Part shown: piece by piece, positions 36,146 to 44,674 of the stretch
Layout of the letters: the number at the start of each line of letters is the position of its first letter
Position numbering within the stretch: position 1 is the first letter of the stretch
NCBI GenBank assembly: GCA_963556255.1
Contig: OY744606.1
Location: 5,378,127-5,442,126 of the forward strand
DNA: 64,000 bases
Direction: 5' to 3'
Origin: Allolobophora icterica
Taxonomy: Eukaryota; Annelida; Clitellata; Crassiclitellata; Lumbricidae
Program-made: the position numbers and the translations under genes
The notes under the pieces: model-generated
Seen by the model: the letters and a program-made list of their open reading frames with translations, nothing else
Told to the model about the DNA's origin: nothing
Database searches by the model: none

Positions 36146-38644
36146 ATGCCGCACACGGAAACACAGCTAGAGATACGTGACAGTAAGAAGACGCGTTGCC
36201 CGATGGATACGTGTCTTCTATTACATGACGCAGAGACTCGTCATAAGTACTCCTTGTTCCCTGAACTTAGAGAACGTTTGGTGTTCCATGATAACGGCGA
36301 TAGTTCAAGAGTCACGAGGTGCAGAATGGTCCGTCAAAGTTCAGACCAGGTAGAGAGGAAGAGAAAGCCCGTAACTAGGAAGGTACACAGAAAGGCAAAG
36401 ACTGCTGCAGGTAAAAGATCGAACCCTGTTCTGAAGGACGGCCATCCTCAGGACGTTGCCCACCCGGTGACCGCGGAAGTGGCAGAGTCTGATGCCGAGA
36501 CCGAGCTCTACAGTGTAGCCTCTCATAGTAAAGCGGTAAACCCTGAACCTCCTCTGACAGGAATGGTCACTATGGACAGAGATAAGCCTTTTGACGGGGA
36601 CAATAGGCAAGGCAGTGACTCGGGTGGCTCCAGACGGGTAGTGGGCTGGAGTCACCACAGGAACCCGCCCGGCGCGGCAGGGCAGGCGTCCGGGCGGCGA
36701 ACGCCACAAACTGGTACCAGAAGTGGGGTACCAGCGTTTCCTATCCACAGATCAGGGGAAGGCCCTGAAGATGCAGATGACGAGTCCGATGATATCCCTA
36801 ACCGTGAATACAGAAGCTTGGACCACAAAGGTGCACGTCCAAAGACACGGCAAAATGAGCAGAAGTTGTTTGGCGAATTGCTCGCACTTGGTGCAGCCAA
36901 TACAATCGAAACGGTAGCTGGGGCCCGTAGTGGCCACGAAAGAGGTTCGTTTTCTCTCGCCGGTGTTGAAGGATGGCTGAGAAACGTTCCAAGGACTATT
37001 GAGACAGTTGTCCAGAACGATGTGGAAAATCAGAGATACCGGTTCGGTCAACGAACTGTTGAAGAGACTGGGCTTGATGTATCAAGGCCTTCTGAGAATA
37101 TCAGGATACCACGAGTTTTACGCTTGAAAAATATAGAAAGAATGCCAGACGTGTTTAAGGAGATGTCAGTGCCTTTTCCTGGGGATGGCACAGTCCTAAA
37201 GAGAGTGCCCGGATTAATTGAAGACGCTAGAGTACCGCGAAAATTGCAAGAGAGAAGGGTAGAAGCCATGCCAGGAGACTTTGAGCAGCTTCGAGTTACT
37301 AGTCTTAGACAAGATACACAGCCACTACATTTGAAGAGGGCTGATGGTATGCCAAGAGCGTATGAGGAAGTCCGGGTACCGCGTTACCTAAACGATGATA
37401 TCGTTGCGAAGAAAGCGAATGTTTGTGAGGCACGTCAGCGGAACGAAGACGATCGAAGATCTTTGACAGATATAGTGGATTGGAAAGCGGAGATGTCTTA
37501 CTTGCGACAGAGCGTAGCGACAATGAGTAAGAGGCTAGAAGAACTATCGGCTCCCGCTGCTCATCAGAAAGAGTTGTTCCGAGGGGAAAATCCGGGGAAC
37601 CCGTTGGGCCCAGGTTTCCGGGAGGACTGCCAAGGACAACTAAAGATGAATGAGTCAGCACGGAACCGAGGTTTCCCAGAAACACGTGAGAAAGTTTCGC
37701 ATTCTGAAACTGTGGAAAAGACGCTCACCCGCTGTTTTCCGAAGGATAGCAGAATAATGTCGCAAGGTGTAAAGACAGAAAACTCGTGGAGTCAAGATTT
37801 TCAAGAAAATCGTGAAGCTGAAAGTGCGGAAAAGTGGCGGACCCGAGGTTCCCCAGAGAAACGTGAGAAGCTTGCAGAGGCTAAAAGTGCATGTGGCTCG
37901 CGAAGCCGTGGTTATCCAGAGGATCCTGAGAAACGTTGGCAGGTTGGAAGCTCTCTTAAACCGCCGAGCCGAGGTTACACAGAGAAAGGCGAGAGGATAT
38001 CCCGTGATGAAAAGTCAAGAGAATCACGTGGTCAGTTTCTGCTGAAAAGAGACATGGTTGAGGTGAGACAACCTTCGTCAGATGGCGCTTCAGATACAGA
38101 GGTTAAAAGCGTTTACAGAGAAGCGGCCGTGAGTAACAGAAGTTTTAGACGGAAAGATCCTATGAAATATGAAAGAGAGACGTATGGTCGGGTTAATCTA
38201 TCCGAGTATGACAGACACGATAGAGACCAAGTAACCCATGAAGAAACAGACGAAGAAAGGAAAACGGAAACGGACAGAGATCCTTTCTCGAGGAAATCGA
38301 CCAAAGAGCGATGCTCTAGAGGCCAGAATACCGATTGTAAAGGTAGTAATCGCCTCGGTGGTAGTGGTGTTGTTAAGGTCGCCGACGGTGCGCGGAAAGT
38401 GACTCGACCGAAGACCGTGTTAACAATAATGACCGTTTCGTCGGGAGGGCGTCGTCAGGTGCAGTCGACAGCCAATGGGAAGCTCCCGTTCTGTACGAGG
38501 AATCCGACCGATCTAAGAAGCCAAAAAAGAGAGATGTTTGCGCAGAAGACCGAAATTCCCAGAGTTTGCGAAATGAACGCAAAGGGTCAGATTTCGAGTC
38601 TTTCGCAGGCGGCGATCCGCGTGGAGACGGTCGGGCTGCATTAA
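36146..38644 (+). CDS. ORF1, 832-aa charged protein of unknown function (unit 1)
   Basis: No recognised domain. The protein is rich in Arg, Lys, Glu and Ser and probably largely disordered. Residues ~315-415 hold a degenerate repeat around VPR.L...MP..FE..RV (for example ERMPDVFKEMSVP, EAMPGDFEQLRV, DGMPRAYEEVRVP). Residues ~505-630 hold a second repeat around RG.PE..EK...SR (RGFPETREK, RGSPEKREK, RGYPEDPEK, RGYTEKGER). A coiled-coil-like stretch lies near 450-470. It starts at the first ATG after the leader and overlaps the ORF2 frame, which is open in -1 from 38377. It may be an N-terminal gag extension. The frame is kept open in every unit. Confidence 0.7.
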   Translation: MPHTETQLEIRDSKKTRCPMDTCLLLHDAETRHKYSLFPELRERLVFHDNGDSSRVTRCRMVRQSSDQVERKRKPVTRKVHRKAKTAAGKRSNPVLKDGHPQDVAHPVTAEVAESDAETELYSVASHSKAVNPEPPLTGMVTMDRDKPFDGDNRQGSDSGGSRRVVGWSHHRNPPGAAGQASGRRTPQTGTRSGVPAFPIHRSGEGPEDADDESDDIPNREYRSLDHKGARPKTRQNEQKLFGELLALGAANTIETVAGARSGHERGSFSLAGVEGWLRNVPRTIETVVQNDVENQRYRFGQRTVEETGLDVSRPSENIRIPRVLRLKNIERMPDVFKEMSVPFPGDGTVLKRVPGLIEDARVPRKLQERRVEAMPGDFEQLRVTSLRQDTQPLHLKRADGMPRAYEEVRVPRYLNDDIVAKKANVCEARQRNEDDRRSLTDIVDWKAEMSYLRQSVATMSKRLEELSAPAAHQKELFRGENPGNPLGPGFREDCQGQLKMNESARNRGFPETREKVSHSETVEKTLTRCFPKDSRIMSQGVKTENSWSQDFQENREAESAEKWRTRGSPEKREKLAEAKSACGSRSRGYPEDPEKRWQVGSSLKPPSRGYTEKGERISRDEKSRESRGQFLLKRDMVEVRQPSSDGASDTEVKSVYREAAVSNRSFRRKDPMKYERETYGRVNLSEYDRHDRDQVTHEETDEERKTETDRDPFSRKSTKERCSRGQNTDCKGSNRLGGSGVVKVADGARKVTRPKTVLTIMTVSSGGRRQVQSTANGKLPFCTRNPTDLRSQKREMFAQKTEIPRVCEMNAKGQISSLSQAAIRVETVGLH

Positions 38645-40521
38645 GTACTGAAGAAGAAAGTGCAGCTTCGAGCGACCGAGAGATAAGTACGAAGGCTTCT
38701 AAGTGGCGTACTAAAAATGCGTCCAGTACTCAGAAGAGACATGGGTACGAGCAACATCGGTCGGTACGGAACTCTACAGGAGAAAACGAGCCGTTGAGTG
38801 ACGATGAAATAGACACTGAAGAGTCTACGGGACGAAATGGAAAGAGGCACATTATTCGGAAGAGAGGTGAAAACGGTCAGCATCGATCAGCTGTGAGGGC
38901 TGAAGACGGAAACGAATCGATGAGTGACCACGATCACACAAGGAAGAATTTGCCCAAGACGAATGTCAGAAAAACGCCTGCTACGCAGAAGAGAGGCGAA
39001 AACCCAACAGACCGTGGAATACGAATTAAGCTGGAGAAATATGATGGAAAAACAGCGATAGCCGCGTTTTTGGCCAAGTTCGAAGTTTGTGGTCGTTGCA
39101 ATCGGTGGACTGATCGGGAGAAAGCAGATCAGTTAATGTGCGCTTTAACAGGGCCCGCGTCTCAGCTATTGTGGGATATGGGAGCTCAGGACAATGTAAC
39201 CTGGCAAGAACTTGTCGAAAGGCTCAAAGCGAGGTACGGTTCCGAAGACCAGACAAGCCTATATCGTATGAAACTTCGCACATACAGGGAGGCTCATGGA
39301 GAGACTCTGAGCACTGTTGTGCAAGAAATAAGGAGGTTGATGGCTTTGGCGTACCCAGGAGCTACAAGTGATATTGTCGAGACGGTTGCTTGTGATGCTT
39401 TCATTGACGCATTGGCAAATGAAGACTTGGCACAGAAAGTGCGGGAACGAGAGCCTGCTAACCTTGAGGCTGCCTATAAACATGCAGTTCGGTTAGATGC
39501 TTATGGCCGATCGGCGACACAAGGAAGTGATATGGACCGCAGACACGGCAGAGTTAAAGCTACAAGGGAAGATCGCAAAGCCACGGCTGTTGATGAGCAG
39601 AAAACTTTACGTATAGAAGATCTAGAACGGGAAATTAAGAATCTGTCAAGAGAAATTGGACGACTTATCTCGAAACAAGATTCCGACCCGGTTTCTGGAA
39701 GACCGTATGGAATGGCGAACAGTTCGGACAGAGCCATTGAAGGTCAAAGGAAGACCGAACCGAACGTCGTACAGCGACGGAATTTTCCGCCAGGACGTTT
39801 GAGAAACCCTGATATTGAATGTTACCTTTGTAAACAGAAAGGGCACGTTAAACGTTTTTGTCCTCAAGGAACTGCTGAGAGGATTGGTGAAGACAGAACC
39901 AATGAAACAACTAAGGCAGAACCCATCCAAGAGGAGGCTCAAAATCGACTGATCAAAGGCAGCAGGATGGCTTACGTTGTCGCTAGACTAGAAGGGAAGC
40001 GAATACACTGTCTACTTGATTCTGGAAGTGAAATGTCACTTGTGCCACGACGCCTTGTGTTGAACACCGTGCTAGTACCGTCAGCACAGCGTCTGTTAGC
40101 CGCTAATGGAAGTCAGATAAAAGTGGACGGTGAAACCACGCTGAAGATTGGTATTGGAAAACAGATATATCCTCTACCATGTTTAGTGACGGACCAAGTG
40201 ACGGAAGTGATCTTGGGGTTGTCATGGTTAGAAAACAATGAAGCTCAATGGGACTTCGCAAGGCGCTGCGTTTGTTTAGGGAGCGAGAAGATCCCTCTGA
40301 AAGAAGCCGTGACCGAATCCATGTGCCGGAGAGTTGTCGTTCAGGAGGACACCGTGATTCCGCGAAGAAGCGAAGTTGACGTCCCAGCTTCAGTGGTGTA
40401 CCCACATTTCCAAGAGGATAACGAAGATGGACGACTATTATTGTTAGAAAGGACAGTGAGGCTTTTGTTAAGTGACTTTCAAAGCTGCTGTGAGAGCTAT
40501 TTTGCGAGGACGATACCATGA
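38566..40521 (+). CDS. gag: ORF2, gag-protease polyprotein without ATG (unit 1)
   Basis: The frame is open from 38377 but has no ATG for over 100 codons after the given start, which is a TTG at 38566. Residues ~151-311 form a Retrotrans_gag-type capsid domain (KLEKYDGKTAIAAFLAKF ... WQELVERLKARYG ... EAYKHAVRL-like helix). A CCHC zinc knuckle CYLCKQKGHVKRFC is at ~419-432. An aspartic protease follows, with CLLDSGSEMSLVP near 481 and ILGLSWL near 548. It stops before any reverse transcriptase. It lies in the -1 frame of ORF1 and overlaps it by 268 nt, so a -1 frameshift or splicing is needed to express it. AAAGGGT at 38581-38587 fits the X XXY YYZ pattern in the right phase. Confidence 0.85.
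   Translation: MRNERKGSDFESFAGGDPRGDGRAALSTEEESAASSDREISTKASKWRTKNASSTQKRHGYEQHRSVRNSTGENEPLSDDEIDTEESTGRNGKRHIIRKRGENGQHRSAVRAEDGNESMSDHDHTRKNLPKTNVRKTPATQKRGENPTDRGIRIKLEKYDGKTAIAAFLAKFEVCGRCNRWTDREKADQLMCALTGPASQLLWDMGAQDNVTWQELVERLKARYGSEDQTSLYRMKLRTYREAHGETLSTVVQEIRRLMALAYPGATSDIVETVACDAFIDALANEDLAQKVREREPANLEAAYKHAVRLDAYGRSATQGSDMDRRHGRVKATREDRKATAVDEQKTLRIEDLEREIKNLSREIGRLISKQDSDPVSGRPYGMANSSDRAIEGQRKTEPNVVQRRNFPPGRLRNPDIECYLCKQKGHVKRFCPQGTAERIGEDRTNETTKAEPIQEEAQNRLIKGSRMAYVVARLEGKRIHCLLDSGSEMSLVPRRLVLNTVLVPSAQRLLAANGSQIKVDGETTLKIGIGKQIYPLPCLVTDQVTEVILGLSWLENNEAQWDFARRCVCLGSEKIPLKEAVTESMCRRVVVQEDTVIPRRSEVDVPASVVYPHFQEDNEDGRLLLLERTVRLLLSDFQSCCESYFARTIP
38581..38587 (+). promoter_or_regulatory. 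Possible -1 frameshift heptamer in the ORF1/ORF2 overlap
   Basis: In ORF1 phase the sequence reads A AAG GGT, and a -1 slip enters ORF2. Pattern-conforming but atypical, as Y is usually A or T. An A6 run at 38523-38528 is the other candidate. A small GCGG/CCGC hairpin lies at 38609-38620. Confidence 0.3.
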
Positions 40522-42039
40522 CCGCTTAATTGCGGCGATTTTACGGACTTCTGTCGGAGAAACATTTTTGAGTTTTCGTTTGATGACTTTTTGTTTGGAC
40601 AGTTTCCTTGTACTGAAATGCATAACAATTGCGGTACATGTTACCGCTTAATTGCGGCGAGTTTGCGGACTATTGTTGGAAAACGATGTTTTAAGTTTCT
40701 GTTTGATGAAAACCTTTCAGTTGGACTGTGTATTAGTATTTTGATGTAACGATACTCGGAATACTTAGTAAATGCATAATTACGGGTGTTTTGAAAGTTC
40801 GTCGCATTGCGAATTCCTTGTTTCCCGTTTGATGATAACTGATGCTGAAGTGCTACTAAAAGATGTGTGACCATTTTCGGCACGTCTACTGATGCTAAAT
40901 TCGGGAGTTCCGAGGATAACTTTGGGTTTTGTTCTGATGAGAATAATTTTCAGACTACCCTAGACGCAGATAATACCATTTGCGGTCCTAGGTAGTTTAA
41001 TTGCGAAAAATTTACAAAGAAGCTTCGCAGTGCGACTTTCAGTTTCTTGTGAAGACGCCTATTGGGTGTTTTCGTGTATGCTGTTTGGATTTACGAACCG
41101 CATAAGTTATTAGACATTGCGGTGATTCTTATGGTTGTCGGCGAGTGCGAGAATCTTACGGATACGGTTTTGAGTTGAAATGTTAATTTCATTCCTTTGA
41201 TCCGAAGAGTACGGACTTAGAAATTGTTAGTGCATCGCCGTCAATAAGTTGAATTGTTGTCTATTAGGATAGCTAATGCTTTGATACGTTGCATTAGTTG
41301 ACAATTGTGTGTAAAGATAAACTTGTGTGATTGATGTATAATGTTAGTGCCTATGTTAAATGACATTAAATAGTTTCGTTTTAGTTGATACACGATGTTA
41401 GAGCAATGATGTAAATAGGATAATTTGTATTTAAAAAAAAAAAAGAAAAAAAAAAAAGAAACAATTTTAAGGCCGCCGAGCGATGCCGGTCGGTTATTGA
41501 CTTCGTCTTTGCTTTTAGTTATATTATTTTGGAGTTGTGCATGATGTGATGGACTAAGTTGACATTCGGGAGATAATTTGGTGACTTTTCTCTCCTAGGT
41601 CTCCTGGCCAGTTCGGTTAGGTAGAGCCCAGAGTCATGATAGAGGGCCTGTTAAGGTTGGCAACTTGGAGGATAAGACAGGTTGCCAGTAGGGCGGTTGA
41701 TGGAATCTCTTGCACCATTAAAAAGGCTGTCGTCAGTACGGTTCACAGGAGATAAGGGCGCTGGGTGGCATCTCCACGGTTTCAGAGTGGTTGCTCTGAC
41801 CAAAGTGTGCTTCCCCAGTTGCTGAGGCTCTCATCGTTGCTTGGCGTACGTGCGGGGTAGCAGAGATTGTCGTGTCTGGATGCAGTACTTGACAGAGTAA
41901 GTCCTCCAGATGACCGAGGTGTTACGCCCTATAACCAGCGAAATAGTGGTTCCTTGCCTTCTAAGTGGATCTGGGTTGGAGATGTTTCTGTCACGTGGAT
42001 CCAGGTCCCCGGTTTGTCGGAGATGCTCCGCATCTAAGT
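40522..42039. other. 3' non-coding region of unit 1
   Basis: 1.5 kb without a credible gene where pol would be expected. An ~85 bp direct repeat starts ACCGCTTAATTGCGGCGA at 40521 and 40643. An A-rich tract lies at 41433-41461. Short frames here are not conserved proteins I know. Confidence 0.6.
41433..41461 (+). repeat. Internal A-rich tract, unit 1
   Basis: A12-G-A12-G-A3. Units 2 and 3 have a pure run of 31 A at the same place (49962-49992 and 58493-58523). It lies ~590 bp before the next unit start. Confidence 0.9.
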
Positions 42040-42052
42040 AAGGTGGGGAGAG
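42040..42052 (+). promoter_or_regulatory. Polypurine tract before the next LTR-like start
   Basis: AAGGTGGGGAGAG immediately before TGTGGCGG, the expected plus-strand primer position. Repeated at 50571-50583 and 59102-59114. Confidence 0.65.
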
Positions 42053-42336
42053 TGTGGCGGTTTGGCCACAAGGCACGAACGAAGGAATATAATGATAGCT
42101 GTCTTAATTAATTAACGTCTTATTCGATGGGTGGCGCTTTATAACTGTTCGATTATAATTATAATTACAAGTGCTGTATTTTATTTTTGCCATTTTAACG
42201 CTTTAATTTATTAATTACAATAAGAGAACACACCGTCTGTCCAATAATTAGTGGCTAAACATAGGGAGGCCGCTTAATATAGTTGGTAGATGTTTCGATT
42301 TTGGACACCTCTATTTAAGAAGACGGTGATGGCCTA

Positions 42337-42345
42337 CTATATAAG
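42337..42345 (+). promoter_or_regulatory. TATA box, unit 2
   Basis: CTATATAAG as in unit 1. Confidence 0.55.
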
Positions 42346-42924
42346 TATGGAGGCATGAATATGGTTTACGTACTAACTTATAATCATGCAGACCAATCAA
42401 TGTAGCCTTCCTATGGAGGCCAGAATAACGTCTTACGTACGAGACCATAGCGTGCAGATAGATGCAGATGGATTCATAGAGCTTGCCTCACGCTGCGTTG
42501 CCTATATCGTAGGACGGCGTTACTGCGTCCTGCATATACAGCGATACGGTTCTTTAGTGTCGTTGGTTAGCGATAAATACTGCACTCCGTGTGGTAGTAT
42601 ACGGCGAGTGATAAAGCGAGTTCCAGGTTTCGGGCAAGTTACAAATATATTTACGGACGAGAGGGCGTCCGAGAAAAGGCTAATCTGTGCGATCCCGGGT
42701 TACAGCCGAATCGATCGCTCTCGGGTGAAGGATTGAGTCCGCCGATCCGACAGGTTTGGGGCCCACCCTGCCGTTAGATCGCGAAAAGGTCTGAATCTCG
42801 ATTGTTGGTAGTTTGCGGGCTGAGTATAGCTCGGGGAAAGACCGATAGTGAGAGATTGAGAGCTCACAGGTCTGTTCCGGTAACGTACGGGGCAAAGAGT
42901 TTCTTGGTGACCGTCTGATAAACC

Positions 42925-43558
42925 TCGGGCAAGGCCCCGCTGTTGATAGTCAGAGATACACGGGCAAAGACCCGGTGATACGCGGGCAAAGACCCGGTGT
43001 TGACCGTCAGATATAAACGGGCAAAGACCCGGTGGTACCCGTTAGAGATACGCGGGCAAAGACCCGGTGTTGATAGTCAGAGATAAACGGGCAAATACCC
43101 GGAGATACGCGGGCAAAGACCCGGTGTTGACCGTCAGATATAAACGGGCAAAGACCCGGTGGTAGCCGTCAGAGATACACGCGGAAAGGCCCCGCTGTTG
43201 ACCGTTAGAAATACACGGGCAAAGACCCGGAGATACGCGGGCAAAGACCCGGTGTTGACCGTCAGATATACACGGGCAAAGACCCGGTGGTACCCGTCAG
43301 AGATACACGGGCAAAGACCCGGAGATACGCGGGCAAAGACCCGGTGTTGACCGTCATATATAAACGGGCAAAGACCCGGTGGTAGCCGTCAGAGATACAC
43401 GCGGAAAGGCCCCGCAGTTGACCGTCAGAGATACACGGGCAAAGACCCGGTGGTAGCCGTTAGAGATACACGGGCAGAGTCCCAGCTGTTGACCGTCAGA
43501 GAAACACGCGGAAAGGCCCCGCAGTTGACCGTCTGAGATACACGGGCAAAGACCCGGT
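42925..43558 (+). repeat. Hairpin minisatellite, unit 2
   Basis: Same 20 copies in the same order as unit 1; no copy-number change seen. Confidence 0.9.
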
Positions 43559-44674
43559 GGTGATAACTCAGTTAAAGTATCGTCCATAAAAGCTGAGCAG
43601 TGCGATCCCGAGTTACAGCAAAAACTAATCACTCTTGGGTATTGGATTGACCGCCGATTCGACAGGTTTGGGGCCCACCCTGCCGTTAGATCGCGAGCCG
43701 GTCTGAATCCCGATTGTGGAAGTTTAGCAGGCTGAGTAAACCTCGGGGAGAGACCGATCGTCCGAGAGTTAGAGAAAACACAGGTCTGTATAGGTAAAGT
43801 GCGGAGAAACATTCCGCTGGTGACGTCCGGTGAAGTACCGGAACGATCTTGTTGAAACTGTTCGATAACATCGGCGAACAACCGGTGAATCTCAATACGC
43901 GGTAACCGGGTTTGGCTGTTTTACGCGTCATAGTTACTCCCGCGGTTTACCGGCAAATATCCGTCCGGAAGACCATCCGGACGATCCGACCGTTGTCTGT
44001 TCCAGTGTTCGGGAAAGTTCCCACGGTGGGAAGCTACACAGGTCTGTGTGCAATAACGGGGTAAAGTTACCCACAGATACCGTTAGCAGAATCGAGTGTG
44101 AGTACCGAGAAACGAAGCCTACGAGTCTGTGCGCTCCCGGAAAAAGACCCAACTGTTACGTTCTCTATTTTATTCAGACAGTCATGTTCAAGAGATACGG
44201 CTAGTGGAGTAAGGGCCCACTCTGCTGCTCAGGTCTCGAGACAGACTAATTCTGAATAGTGGGAGGATAAAAGGTTGTGTAAACCGGAAAGAGATCAGAC
44301 CAAGATATTCGGGTCGGGTATTCGGGTACCCAGGTCCGAAAGAGACACGTCCGCTTTACTAGCGAAACCCAGCTAGTCAGAGTCCCAGGGTGAAGTGTAC
44401 GAGAGTTCCCGGTTAAAGGAACATTAACGCAGACCAAGAGTAAACGATACGAGAAAGTCCGGGTAGTCGGGTATCCAGATAGAACATATTTGCTTGCAGC
44501 AACACACAGCTCTGAGGACTGATTGAAGTGCGAGGTTGGGCCCCCCTCGTGCGTAGGTCAGAACAAAGGTCTGTGTGTGTAGATAGCGAAGGTTATAGAG
44601 AGAGGACCTTCACTATCAGAGTGCCATAGAGACCCGTTATCTTTCGAAGCAGAATTCATCATTGTGAGGCCGGT

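Larger units (their letters stand above)
33524..42052 (+). mobile_element. Gag-only Ty3/gypsy-like tandem unit 1 (8529 bp)
   Basis: The unit begins TGTGGCGG directly at the broken LINE. In the next units the same start is preceded by the purine tract AAGGTGGGGAGAG, as an LTR start is preceded by its polypurine tract. Contents: TATA box, 20-copy hairpin minisatellite, ORF1 (832 aa), ORF2 gag-protease, 1.5 kb 3' non-coding with an A-rich tract, polypurine tract. No reverse transcriptase, RNase H or integrase. Four units follow head to tail, as produced by recombination between LTRs or by tandem duplication. The inner LTR border and primer-binding site could not be placed. Confidence 0.85.

Noticed and set aside
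36341..36748. Minus-strand 135-aa frame within ORF1
   Set aside because: Antisense shadow of a high-GC stretch; no recognisable domain.
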